A stretch of 64,000 nucleotides of DNA from Actinomadura hallensis (GTDB taxonomy: Bacteria > Actinomycetota > Actinomycetes > Streptosporangiales > Streptosporangiaceae): positions 1,054,001-1,118,000 of the forward strand of contig NZ_VFPO01000001.1 in assembly GCF_006716765.1 (NCBI RefSeq), given 5' to 3'. This document shows positions 45,285-54,006 of this stretch, piece by piece. The notes under the pieces are model-generated. The model was given only the letters and a program-made list of their open reading frames with translations, did no database searches and had not been told where the DNA came from. Position 1 is the first letter of the stretch. Each line of letters begins with the position of its first letter. The translations under genes and the position numbers were made by a program.

Positions 45285-46918
45285 CCGTGGCCCGCGGGCT
45301 TCCCCGCGGCGGGGACGGGCAGCCTGCCGGTGGGGTTCACCGCGCCGCTCAGCACCCTGGCGAGGGCCCCGACCGAGACGGCGCTGGACGAGTACGTGGC
45401 CAGCGCCGCCTCGGCGCCGTCGGCGGCGTCGAGGTCGTAGGGGCGGCCGAGCGCCGCGACGACGACCGGCTTCGGCCCCAGCGCCGCGACGCGGGAGGCC
45501 GTGGCCCGCCCCGCGTTCTCCGTGGTCAGGACGGTCACGTCGGCCGATCCGGGCGCCGTCACCTGGATGCCGTTGCGGCGCAGCGCCGCGCCGAGCGCCG
45601 CGCTCTTCGGCCCGGTGACCGCGACCTTCCTCCCCTTGAGCGGGAGCACGCCGTCGTCGTTGCGGACGAGGGTGACCGCGCCCTCCGCCACACGCCGGGC
45701 GACGGCCCGGTGCCCGGCCGTCCCGATCGCGGCGCGGGCCTCGGCGGGGTCCGCGGCGGTGCCCTGGAACAGGCCGCGGCGCTGCTTGAGCCGCAGGATG
45801 CGGGTGACCGACTCGTCCAGCCGCCTCTCGCTGATCTTCCCGGTGCGGACGGCGTTCAGCACGGCCCGGTAGGCGCGCGGCAGGCTCGGCGGCATCAGCA
45901 GCTGGTCGGCGCCCGCGTTGATCGCCCGGACCGGCACCTCCGCGTCGCCGTACTTCTGCCGCACGCCCGCCATCAGCAGCGAGTCCGTGGTGATGACGCC
46001 CTGGTAGCCGAGCTCGTTCCGCAGCAGCCCGGTCAGGACGGTCTTCGACAGCGTGGCCGGGTCGCCGGACCGGTCGAGCTTCGGCACCACGATGTGCGCC
46101 GTCATGATCATGTCGGCGCCCGCGTCGACCGCGGCCTTGAAGGGCGGCGCGTCCACCCGCCGCCACTCGGCGGGGGAGTGCCCGATCACCGGCAGGCCGG
46201 TGTGGCTGTCGGTGGCGGTGTCGCCGTGCCCGGGGAAGTGCTTGGCGGCGGCCGCGATCCCGGCCGCCTGGTAGCCGGAGACGGCCCCGGCGACCATCCG
46301 CGACACGGGGGCGGGGTCGGCGCCGAACGACCGCAGCCCGATCACCGGGTTGCGCGGGTTCACGTTCACGTCGGCGTCCGGCGCGTAGTCGAGGTTGATG
46401 CCGACCGCGCGCAGTTCCGTGCCGGTGACCTGGGCGGCCGCCTTGGCGAGTGACGGGTCGCCGGTCGCGCCGAGCGCCATGTTGCCGGGGAACCGCGTGA
46501 CGAACGGGGTGCGCGACACGATCCCCTGCTCCTCGTCGACGCCGAGCAGCAGCGGGATCTTCGACGCCTTCTGCAGCGCGTTCGACTGCGCGGCGGTCCG
46601 CTCCGGGGTGCTGATGTTCTCGGGGAAGTAGATGAGGCCGCCGACGCGGTACTTGCGGATCTTCTCGACGGCGTCGGCGCGGCTGGAGAACGTCGGCACG
46701 AACAGCTGCCCGACCTTGTCGGCCAGGCTCATCTTCGCGACGTGGCCCGGGATCCAGGCGTCCGGCTCCCGGCTCGGCGACGTCTGGGAGGAGGGCGCGC
46801 CGGACGGGGCGGACGACGGGCGCCCGCCCTTGCCGCCGCCGTCTCCCGCGCCGCAGCCCGCGGCCGTCACCGCGGCCAGGAGCGCCGCGGCGAACACGAG
46901 TGGAGGTGAAACACGCAC
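45272..46918 (-). CDS. nagZ: GH3 beta-N-acetylhexosaminidase, NagZ-like lipoprotein
   Basis: 548 aa. A lipoprotein signal ends in TAAGC with Cys22. The GH3 domain has LLLGVDEEQGIV, the NagZ-specific loop KHFPGHG (226-232) followed by D237-S-H239 (general acid pair), and nucleophile Asp312 in ITTDSLLMAG. A GH3 C-terminal domain follows (LVRNDDGVLPLKGRKVAVTG). It would release GlcNAc from wall fragments outside the membrane, feeding the PTS. GTG 46918 has GGGAGG 9 nt upstream. Its stop lies in a tandem repeat. Confidence 0.9.
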   Translation of the reverse strand: MRVSPPLVFAAALLAAVTAAGCGAGDGGGKGGRPSSAPSGAPSSQTSPSREPDAWIPGHVAKMSLADKVGQLFVPTFSSRADAVEKIRKYRVGGLIYFPENISTPERTAAQSNALQKASKIPLLLGVDEEQGIVSRTPFVTRFPGNMALGATGDPSLAKAAAQVTGTELRAVGINLDYAPDADVNVNPRNPVIGLRSFGADPAPVSRMVAGAVSGYQAAGIAAAAKHFPGHGDTATDSHTGLPVIGHSPAEWRRVDAPPFKAAVDAGADMIMTAHIVVPKLDRSGDPATLSKTVLTGLLRNELGYQGVITTDSLLMAGVRQKYGDAEVPVRAINAGADQLLMPPSLPRAYRAVLNAVRTGKISERRLDESVTRILRLKQRRGLFQGTAADPAEARAAIGTAGHRAVARRVAEGAVTLVRNDDGVLPLKGRKVAVTGPKSAALGAALRRNGIQVTAPGSADVTVLTTENAGRATASRVAALGPKPVVVAALGRPYDLDAADGAEAALATYSSSAVSVGALARVLSGAVNPTGRLPVPAAGKPAGHGLGY

Positions 46919-47296
46919 CCGACCAGGCCTCCCGGCGTGGCTCGGTTCCTCGAACGCATCGGTCGTCGCGACGGTATGCGGTCCCCGCCGCGCTGTCGAA
47001 CCGATCTTCGCGGGCGGCCCCGGCGCCGGGAACCGGGGCCGGAGGAGCCGGCTTCGGCGGGAACGGCGGCGTGCGCGCGGGCGGGGTCTCCCGCCCGCCA
47101 CGCCTTCACCGCCGCCGCTCCCGCGTCCCCCGGGCCACCCTGGTAACAGTCCGATCACGATGGACCCCGGATCGCGGTTCGTCGCGGATCGGGTGGGGCC
47201 CATCGCGTCGGCCCCGGACGGCCACGATGCCGTCTGCTTCGGGGGTTCGGCCGGGCAGGGAGGGCCGGGCCGGATCCGGTGGCCGGGGAGTGCGGC
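46919..47296. promoter_or_regulatory. Spacer nagZ-nagK
   Basis: 378 bp. It holds the nagZ promoter region and a bulged hairpin (GGCGTG-N3-GCGGGCGGG / CCCGCCCGC-CACGCC) at 47068-47104, a candidate terminator for the kinase gene. No dre site or gene is seen. Confidence 0.4.
47068..47104 (-). terminator. Possible kinase-gene terminator hairpin
   Basis: 15 paired positions with a 3-nt bulge and a GTCT loop; it lies 193 nt past the kinase stop. Confidence 0.4.
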
Positions 47297-48619
47297 TCAG
47301 CCGGGCGGTGCGTGACCGAGACGGCGCAGCGCCATCCCGGCCGCGCCGACGGCGCCGTCGCCGGCGCAGCGCGGGGCCGCCCGGAAGCGGTCGCGCAGCC
47401 CGGTGCGGACGGCGTCGGCGACGGGCCCCTCGCGCAGCACCGAGCCGTGCATGACGACCGGCGCGCTGGGGTCGGACAGGGCCGGGCGCACCGCGTCCAC
47501 GTCGCGGAGCAGCCACTGCGCGGCCTCTTCGGTGATGCGCCGGGCCACGGGATCGCCGGCGGCCGCGGCCGCCGCGACCACCGGACCGAGGCGGCCCAGG
47601 GCCGCGGGAGGACGGCCGTAGACCTCCTTGATGATGGCCTGCGCGAGCTTCGGGTTGAGGGAGCTCCTGGACATCTCCGGGTGCGCCGCCGGGACGGGCG
47701 CGGACGGGTGCCCCGGCGGCCCGAGATGGCCGGACGTCCCGGCGCGGCCCGGAGGTCCGTGCGCGCCGGGCGGCCCGTGCTCGTCCCCGGGACCGCCGGG
47801 GTCGAGCACGGCGGTGCCCGCGCCGCCGGAGCCGCCGGGGGAGAACCGGCCGCCCCGCGCGTACGGGACGCGTTCCGCTCCGAGCGCGCCGCCCCCGCCC
47901 GGGGGCCCGGCCCCCGAGGACAGCGCGGCGGTCTGGGACAGCACGGAGGGGCCCGGAGCGGGCGAGGCGGCCCCGGCCATCGCCAGCGCCCGGTGATGGC
48001 GGGGTCTTCGCCGCTCCGCGTCGATCTCCGCGACCACTGAGGCGCCGAGGAGGGCCCGGGGAACCGAGTCGGTGAGCAGCGTCGGGGAGCCGCGGCCGTC
48101 GTAGGCGGCGAGCGCGGCCCGGACGGCCTCCTTTCCCAGCCACACCGCCGAACCCTCGTCCCCGACGAGCCAGCCGTAGCCGTCCGCGCGCTGCACGATC
48201 GCGCCGTCGCTGATGACCGCCGCGCCGGCGCCCGTGCCGGAGAACACAACGATGCCCTGGGGCTCGCTGGTCCCGGCGGCGAACGCCACCGCGATGTCGG
48301 TCACCACCGCGGGCGAGCCGCGCAGGCCGACGGCCTGCCATGCCTGCCGGGCCGCCGCGACGGCGGCCGGCCGGCCGGCGGAGCCGGCCCCGGCGATCCC
48401 GAAGACGCCGGTGAGGATGTGGGTTCGGTCCAGGTCCCCGATGGCCTCCCGCAGGGCGGTGGTCAGCGCTCCTGCGGTGTCGCCTCCGGAGTTGGGGTTG
48501 GCCCCGGGGCCGGTGCCGGAACCGGCCAGGGCACCCCCGAGCGTCAGTACGACACAGCGGGTCTTCGTGCCACCCGCGTCGATACCGACCACGTAAGGAC
48601 CGGCCAAATGGGTCAACAC
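47297..48619 (-). CDS. nagK: BadF/BadG-family aminosugar kinase with large insertion
   Basis: 440 aa, against about 320 for usual relatives. N-terminal phosphate-binding motif GIDAGGTKTR (12-21), FGIAGAGS, VVFSGTGAGA and GDEGSAVWLG belong to the GlcNAc/MurNAc kinase branch of the ASKHA fold. Between about 197 and 322 there is a Gly/Pro/His-rich in-frame insertion of about 110-120 residues; the fold resumes at NPKLAQAIIKEVYGRPPAAL. Next to murR-murQ, it may phosphorylate MurNAc as well as GlcNAc (inference). GTG 48619 is adopted; its SD is weak. It is divergent from murR over 61 bp. Confidence 0.82.
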   Translation of the reverse strand: MLTHLAGPYVVGIDAGGTKTRCVVLTLGGALAGSGTGPGANPNSGGDTAGALTTALREAIGDLDRTHILTGVFGIAGAGSAGRPAAVAAARQAWQAVGLRGSPAVVTDIAVAFAAGTSEPQGIVVFSGTGAGAAVISDGAIVQRADGYGWLVGDEGSAVWLGKEAVRAALAAYDGRGSPTLLTDSVPRALLGASVVAEIDAERRRPRHHRALAMAGAASPAPGPSVLSQTAALSSGAGPPGGGGALGAERVPYARGGRFSPGGSGGAGTAVLDPGGPGDEHGPPGAHGPPGRAGTSGHLGPPGHPSAPVPAAHPEMSRSSLNPKLAQAIIKEVYGRPPAALGRLGPVVAAAAAAGDPVARRITEEAAQWLLRDVDAVRPALSDPSAPVVMHGSVLREGPVADAVRTGLRDRFRAAPRCAGDGAVGAAGMALRRLGHAPPG

Positions 48620-48644
48620 ATGGCGACCGTAGCCTTTTCTACCG

Positions 48645-48689
48645 TTGACGTGACATCCTGCGCGTAAGAAAATTTCCATCATGAGGAAA
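48645..48689 (+). promoter_or_regulatory. Divergent nagK/murR promoter with inverted repeats
   Basis: TTGACG (48645-48650) with GAAAAT 17 nt later is a plausible murR promoter. Over the -10 lies GAAA-A-TTTC (48668-48676), and TTTCC-N7-GGAAA (48673-48689) spans the start codon. Candidate MurR sites. Confidence 0.45.
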
Positions 48690-49679
48690 CCCATCGGCTC
48701 CGAACGGAGCCCCGAGCAGCGCCCCGAGCGGGGGAGCATGGGGGAGCCCGGCGCGCCACGGGACCAGGCGGCGGAACGGCAGGGCGACAGGGACGCCACG
48801 CCGCTGAGCACCGTGGTCCGGGTCCGTTCGCTGCTGCCCTCCCTGCCCCCCGCCGAACGGCGCGTCGCGCAGCGCGTCATCGACGACCCGGAAGCGGTCG
48901 CCAACTCCACCATCACCGAGCTCGCCCAGACCTGCGGCACCTCCGAGACCACGGTCATCAGGTTCTGCAGGGCGATCGGCTTCCACGGGTACCCGGAGCT
49001 GCGACTCACCCTGGCGACCGAGGCGGGCCGCGCCCAGAGCGCCGGCGGGGGCCGGATAATCGGCAGCGACATCAGCCCGGACGACTCCCTGGAGCAGATC
49101 GTCGAGAAGGTCACCTTCGCGGACGCCCGCGCCGTCGAGGAGACCGCCTCCCAGCTCGACATCAAGATGCTCGAACAGGTCGTGGACGCGGTCGTCGCCG
49201 CGGACCGGGTGGACGTCTACGGGGTCGGCGCCAGCGCGTTCGTGGCGGCCGACTTCCAGCAGAAGCTGCACCGCATCGGGCGGGTGTGCTCCGCCTGGGC
49301 CGACGCCCACATCATGCTGACCAGCGCCGCGGTGCTGAGCAGCGGCGACGTCGCGATCGGCATCTCGCACACCGGCGCGACCGTCGAGACCATCGACGCG
49401 CTGGAGGTCGCCAAGGCCAGGGGCGCCACGACCGTGGCGCTCACCAACTTCCCCAAGTCCCCCATAGCGGAGGTGGCGGATCTGATCCTCACGACTGCGG
49501 CGCGGGAGACGACCTTCCGCTCCGGCGCCACCGCGAGCCGGCTGGCACAGCTCACCGTGGTCGACTGCGTCTTCGTCGGAGTGGCGCAGCGCACCTACGG
49601 GCCGACCCGCAAGGCCCTCGAAGCCACGTACGAGGCGGTCCGCGGACGGACCGTGCGACCCGACCGGAGGCGTCGGTGA
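48681..49679 (+). CDS. murR: MurR/RpiR-family regulator
   Basis: 332 aa. N-terminal HTH_6 domain (PPAERRVAQRVIDDP, TITELAQTCGTSETTVIRFCRAIG) and a C-terminal SIS domain (VDVYGVGASAFVAADFQQKLH, GISHTGATVETIDALE) that binds a sugar phosphate. By position it should sense MurNAc-6-P or a related compound and control murQ and the divergent kinase. ATG 48681 is used; the first 40 residues are variable and an internal start at 48738 is possible. Its stop overlaps the murQ start. Confidence 0.9.
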   Translation: MRKPIGSERSPEQRPERGSMGEPGAPRDQAAERQGDRDATPLSTVVRVRSLLPSLPPAERRVAQRVIDDPEAVANSTITELAQTCGTSETTVIRFCRAIGFHGYPELRLTLATEAGRAQSAGGGRIIGSDISPDDSLEQIVEKVTFADARAVEETASQLDIKMLEQVVDAVVAADRVDVYGVGASAFVAADFQQKLHRIGRVCSAWADAHIMLTSAAVLSSGDVAIGISHTGATVETIDALEVAKARGATTVALTNFPKSPIAEVADLILTTAARETTFRSGATASRLAQLTVVDCVFVGVAQRTYGPTRKALEATYEAVRGRTVRPDRRRR

Positions 49680-50572
49680 TCGATTGCGAGCTCCCCACGG
49701 AGGGACGCAACCCACGGACCCTCGACGTCGACACCCTGCCGACACTGGAGGTGCTGCGCCTGATCAACACCGAGGACGCGACCGTGCCGATGGTCGTGGC
49801 CTCCGTCCTGAACGAGGTCGCCCGGCTGGTCGACATCTCGGTCGAGTCGCTGCGCGCCGGCGGGCGCGTCCACTACTTCGGCGCCGGCACGTCCGGGCGG
49901 CTCGCGGTGATCGACGCGGCCGAGCTGCCCCCGACGTTCGGCATATGGGGCCGGGTGGTGGCCCACCACGCGGGCGGCCCCGGCGCGCTGTCGCAGGCGG
50001 TCTCCGACGTGGAGGACGACGTCGAGCTCGGCCGCCGGGACGCGCAGGACGTCCAGCCGGGCGACGTGGCGATCGGCATCGCGGCGAGCGGCCGCACGCC
50101 CTACGTGGTGGGGGCGCTGCGCGCGGCCGCGGAGATCGGCGCCCGCACGGCGCTGATCAGCTGCAACCCGCACACGCCGTACGGGGACGAGGTGGAGGTG
50201 CACATCGGCCTGGCCACCGGGCCGGAGGTGATCAGCGGCTCCACCCGGATGAAGGCCGGCACCGCGACCAAGCTGGTGCTCAACTCCTTCTCCACCACGC
50301 TGATGATCAGGATGGGGCGCACCTACTCCAACCTGATGGTCAGCGTGAACGCGCTGAACTCCAAGCTGCGCGCCCGGCTGGTGCGCATCCTCACCGAGGC
50401 GACGGGGATGGACTCCCGCACCTGCGAGAACGCGCTGGCCGAGGCGGGGGGGAACACCCGCGTCGCACTGGTCTCGCTGCTCGGCGAGGTGCCCGCGGCC
50501 CGCGCGACCGTGGTGCTGGAGGAGACGGAGGGCGGCGTCCGCGAGGCGCTGCAGCGGCTCAGGTCCGCGTAG
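49676..50572 (+). CDS. murQ: N-acetylmuramic acid 6-phosphate etherase
   Basis: 298 aa, the normal MurQ length. It cleaves the lactyl ether of MurNAc-6-P to GlcNAc-6-P and lactate in peptidoglycan recycling. The SIS-type motifs HYFGAGTSGRLAVIDAAELP, IGIAASGRTPYVVGAL and GSTRMKAGTATKLVLN are intact. GTG 49676 overlaps the murR stop (GTGA) and has GGAGG 5 nt upstream. Its product enters the NagA step encoded at 39.4 kb. Confidence 0.95.
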   Translation: MIDCELPTEGRNPRTLDVDTLPTLEVLRLINTEDATVPMVVASVLNEVARLVDISVESLRAGGRVHYFGAGTSGRLAVIDAAELPPTFGIWGRVVAHHAGGPGALSQAVSDVEDDVELGRRDAQDVQPGDVAIGIAASGRTPYVVGALRAAAEIGARTALISCNPHTPYGDEVEVHIGLATGPEVISGSTRMKAGTATKLVLNSFSTTLMIRMGRTYSNLMVSVNALNSKLRARLVRILTEATGMDSRTCENALAEAGGNTRVALVSLLGEVPAARATVVLEETEGGVREALQRLRSA

Positions 50573-50782
50573 CCGGCCGGATGACCGGAGGAGCCGGACG
50601 GGACGGCGGGCGGCGACGGGGCCGCCGGCCGGAGGCGACGGACCGGCGGGGGGAGACGCCGGCCGACGGGGGTCCGTGGTCACGCGATCGACGGCGCGCC
50701 GATCGTGTGATCACGGACGCGCGCGGCACGCCCCGCCGGGCGGCCGGCAGAACGGGATTCGGGGATCGTGTCCGGTATCGCC

Positions 50783-50788
50783 TACGAT
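50783..50788 (+). promoter_or_regulatory. Putative -10 box of leaderless HAD gene
   Basis: TACGAT lies 7 nt before the GTG at 50796; no SD. Confidence 0.4.
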
Positions 50789-50795
50789 CAGGGCC

Positions 50796-51533
50796 GTGCC
50801 CGACCAAACGACCCTGCCCGAGGAGCCGACCCTGAGCGAGGAGCCGACGCAGCGCCAGGAGCCGAGCCCGCGCGCCGAGCCCGCGTCCGCCGCCGACGGC
50901 GCCGTCAAGGCCGTCATCACCGACTGGGGAGGCGTCCTGACCTCCCCGCTGAACGACGCCATCGACGTGTGGCTCGCCGCCGACCGCATCGACGTCCAGC
51001 GCTACAAGGACGTCATGCGCGCCTGGGTGAAGCAGGCGTACGACGGCACGGGCACGAACCCCATCCACGGACTGGAGGACGGCTCGCTGTCCGTCGAGGA
51101 GTTCGAGCGGCTCCTCGCCTCCGAGCTGCGCACCGTCGACGGCGGGCCCGTGGAGCACACCGGGCTGATCTCCCGGATGTTCGGCGCGTTCAGCCCCGTC
51201 GAGCCGATGTACGACGCGCTGCGCGCCGCCCGGGCCGCGGGGACCCGCACCGCGCTGCTGTCGAACTCGTGGGGCAACGACTACCCCCACCACCTGTTCG
51301 ACTGCCTCTTCGACGCCGTGGTGATCTCCAGCCGGGTCGGGCTGCGCAAGCCCGACGAGCGGATCTTCCGGCACGCGCTGGACCTGCTCGGCCTGGACGG
51401 CGCCGAGTGCGTCTTCATCGACGACATCGAGCACAACATCCGCGCCGCCGAGCGGCTCGGCATCCGCGGAATCCACCACACCTCGCCCGACACCACCATC
51501 GCGGAACTGCGCGCTCTGAACCTGCTGGCCTGA
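50796..51533 (+). CDS. HAD-family protein with modified motif I
   Basis: 245 aa. The first 35 residues are a Glu/Pro/Thr repeat-like leader. HAD core: motif I ITDWGGVLTSP, motif II LLSNSWGND, motif III GLRKPDERIF, motif IV VFIDDIEHNI. The second Asp of the usual DxD is Gly (D43, G45), as in the DxGGVL branch. Phosphatase activity may be changed or absent, though the nucleophile Asp43 is kept. It probably has a leaderless mRNA. Substrate unknown. Confidence 0.82.
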   Translation: MPDQTTLPEEPTLSEEPTQRQEPSPRAEPASAADGAVKAVITDWGGVLTSPLNDAIDVWLAADRIDVQRYKDVMRAWVKQAYDGTGTNPIHGLEDGSLSVEEFERLLASELRTVDGGPVEHTGLISRMFGAFSPVEPMYDALRAARAAGTRTALLSNSWGNDYPHHLFDCLFDAVVISSRVGLRKPDERIFRHALDLLGLDGAECVFIDDIEHNIRAAERLGIRGIHHTSPDTTIAELRALNLLA

Positions 51534-51557
51534 CGTCTGGCAGACTTGCTGACCGTC

Positions 51558-52079
51558 ATGCGCGTCTACCTGCCGTCCACGCTCACGCTCCTCGCCGGCG
51601 TCCACGCCGCGAAGGAGATCGGTCCCGCGCCGCTCGCCGCGCACGCGGTCACCCCCGCGCTGCGCGAGTGGTACGCGGGCGGCGACCGGGAGGAGCTGGA
51701 GTACGCGGCGATGACGGCCGCCGCCCGCGCCTCGCTGCGGCTGCTCGCCGAGGACCCGTCCGCGCCGCGCCGCCGCGTCGTCCTCGCCGCCGAGATCCCC
51801 GACGACCTGGTGGCGCGTCCGGGCGGCAACGCCGCCGTGGGCGACGCCGGCCGGTCGCTCGTGCAGGTGACCGCCCCCATCCCGTGGAAGCGGATCGCCT
51901 CCGGCCACGTGGACGACGAGGACGCGGCCGACGACGTCGACGCCGCCGTGAAGGCCCTGCCCGCCGCCGACGCGGGCGACGACGACGCCGCGTTCACCGT
52001 CGACGGCGCCGACGGCCACGAATTGCTCTGGTACGCCACCCAGGAGCTCCCGCACCTCCTCGACCGGCCCGGCCGGTAG
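51558..52079 (+). CDS. Conserved actinobacterial protein (DUF6912-like)
   Basis: 173 aa, soluble, acidic. It begins MRVYLPSTLTLLAGVHAAKEIG, then helical segments (EELEYAAMTAAARASLRLL), a beta-rich RRVVLAAEIPDDLV, a segment VTAPIPWKRIASGHVDD and the end LLWYATQELPHLL. It resembles what is annotated as DUF6912; no function known. ATG 51558 lacks an SD. It is 24 nt after the HAD gene and probably co-transcribed. Confidence 0.7.
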   Translation: MRVYLPSTLTLLAGVHAAKEIGPAPLAAHAVTPALREWYAGGDREELEYAAMTAAARASLRLLAEDPSAPRRRVVLAAEIPDDLVARPGGNAAVGDAGRSLVQVTAPIPWKRIASGHVDDEDAADDVDAAVKALPAADAGDDDAAFTVDGADGHELLWYATQELPHLLDRPGR

Positions 52080-52181
52080 CACCCGCGGGCAAATCTCCGG
52101 GCGGCGGTATTCCGCGGGCCCGTGGGCGGGTAGGTCCCCGGCAGGTCGACAAAGCCGTCGGATTTCGCAGGGAGCCGTCAC

Positions 52182-53813
52182 ATGGACGCCGTCATGACCG
52201 TGCCGGAGCCGAGGAACGAACCGGTCAGGAGCTACGCGCCGGGCACCCCCGAGCGGGCCGCGCTCGAGGCCAGGATCAAGGAGCTCGGCGGCACGGAGAC
52301 CGAGCTGACGATGACCATCGGGGACGAGCGCCGGATGGGCGCCGGCACGCCGATCGACGTGGTCGAGCCGCACAACCACGCCCACGTCCTCGGCCGGATG
52401 GGCAACGCGACCGAGACGGACGTCGCCGAGGCGATCGCGGCGGCGCGGGAGGCGGCCCCGGCGTGGCGGGCGACGCCGTTCGAGGACCGCGCCGCCGTCT
52501 TCCTGCGCGCCGCCGACCTGCTCGCCGGGCCGTGGCGCGCCACGCTGAACGCCGCCACGATCCTCGGCCAGTCCAAGTCGGTGCAGCAGGCCGAGATCGA
52601 CGCCGCCTGCGAGCTGATCGACTTCCTGCGGTTCAACGTCCGCTACGCCCAGCAGATCCACGAGATCCAGCCGCTGTCGCCCCCGGGGGTGTGGAACCGG
52701 CTGGAGTACCGGCCGCTGGAGGGGTTCGTCCTCGCCGTCACCCCGTTCAACTTCACCGCCATCGCGGGGAACCTGCCGACGTCGCCCGCGCTGATGGGTA
52801 ACGTCGTGGTGTGGAAGCCGTCCCCCACCCAGCAGCTCGCCGCGCACCACACGATGCGGCTGCTGGAGGCCGCCGGGCTCCCGCCCGGGGTGATCAACAT
52901 GGTGACGGGGGACGGGCAGGCCGTCTCGGACGTCGCGCTGCGCCACGCCGAGCTCGCCGGGCTGCACTTCACCGGCTCGGTCGCGACCTTCCAGCACCTG
53001 TGGCGCACCATCGGGGAGAACATCGCCGGCTACCGCGGCTACCCCCGGATCGTCGGCGAGACCGGCGGCAAGGACTTCGTCGTCGCGCACCCGTCCGCCG
53101 ATCCCGCGGTGCTGAAGACGGCCCTCATCCGCGGCGCGTTCGAGTACCAGGGGCAGAAGTGCTCCGCCGCGTCCCGCGCCTACGTTCCGCTCACCGTCTG
53201 GAAGGCGATCCGCGACGACCTCTGCGCCGAGGCCGAGTCGCTCACCATGGGCAACGTCGCCGAGGACCTGTCGCTGTTCATGGGCGCGGTCATCGACGAG
53301 CGCGCGTTCGCCAAGCACCGCGCCGCGATCGAGCGGGCCCGCGGCGTCGACTCCATCACGATCCTCACGGGCGGGGAGCTGGACGACTCGCAGGGCTACT
53401 TCGTCAGGCCGACGATCCTGGAGTCGTCCGATCCGGAGGACGAGATCTTCACCAAGGAGTACTTCGGCCCGATCCTCGGCGTGCACGTCTACGACGACGG
53501 CGCGTACGACACCGTCCTGCACCAGCTGGAGGGCGTCTCGGAGTACGGCCTGACCGGCGCGGTCATCGCCGAGGACCGCGCCGCGATCGCCGCCGCCACC
53601 GAGGCGCTGCGCTTCGCCGCCGGGAACTTCTACGTCAACGACAAGCCGACCGGGTCGATCGTCGGCCAGCAGCCGTTCGGCGGCGCCCGCCAGTCCGGCA
53701 CCAACGACAAGGCGGGCTCGGTGCTCAACCTCACCCGCTGGACGAGCGCCCGCTCCATCAAGGAGACGTTCGTCCCGCCGACCGACTACCGCTACCCGCA
53801 CATGGGCACCTGA
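52182..53813 (+). CDS. pruA: 1-pyrroline-5-carboxylate (glutamate-semialdehyde) dehydrogenase
   Basis: Oxidises glutamate gamma-semialdehyde to glutamate in proline catabolism. 543 aa, the stand-alone PruA length. The aldehyde-dehydrogenase fold has LAVTPFNFTAIAGN, VVWKPSPTQQL, catalytic Glu293 in IVGETGGKDF and Cys327 in YQGQKCSAASR, then EIFTKEYFGPILGVHVY and GQQPFGGARQSGTNDKAG. ATG 52182 has AGGGAG about 8 nt upstream. Proline dehydrogenase is not in the window. Its product glutamate is the substrate of the NAD-GDH at 59 kb. Confidence 0.95.
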   Translation: MDAVMTVPEPRNEPVRSYAPGTPERAALEARIKELGGTETELTMTIGDERRMGAGTPIDVVEPHNHAHVLGRMGNATETDVAEAIAAAREAAPAWRATPFEDRAAVFLRAADLLAGPWRATLNAATILGQSKSVQQAEIDAACELIDFLRFNVRYAQQIHEIQPLSPPGVWNRLEYRPLEGFVLAVTPFNFTAIAGNLPTSPALMGNVVVWKPSPTQQLAAHHTMRLLEAAGLPPGVINMVTGDGQAVSDVALRHAELAGLHFTGSVATFQHLWRTIGENIAGYRGYPRIVGETGGKDFVVAHPSADPAVLKTALIRGAFEYQGQKCSAASRAYVPLTVWKAIRDDLCAEAESLTMGNVAEDLSLFMGAVIDERAFAKHRAAIERARGVDSITILTGGELDDSQGYFVRPTILESSDPEDEIFTKEYFGPILGVHVYDDGAYDTVLHQLEGVSEYGLTGAVIAEDRAAIAAATEALRFAAGNFYVNDKPTGSIVGQQPFGGARQSGTNDKAGSVLNLTRWTSARSIKETFVPPTDYRYPHMGT

Positions 53814-53854
53814 CAGCCGGGTCCGGGAGGGCGTCGCCCCGCGCGGGCGCCCGT

Positions 53855-53874
53855 GCGCGGCGGCGCCGCCGCGC
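53855..53874. terminator. 20-bp perfect palindrome after pruA
   Basis: GCGCGGCGGC joined to its own complement, 41 nt after the pruA stop. Possible terminator. Confidence 0.4.
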
Positions 53875-54006
53875 GTCCGTCACGCGCCCGGACGGTTGCG
53901 GAGAGTGCCCGGAAGCCGGACGATAAGCTCGCCCCGCCGATCAGGCGGGGCGGGCCGGTGCGGCGCACCGCCCCTCCACGCTCAACCGACCGCGCATGGG
54001 AACGGG

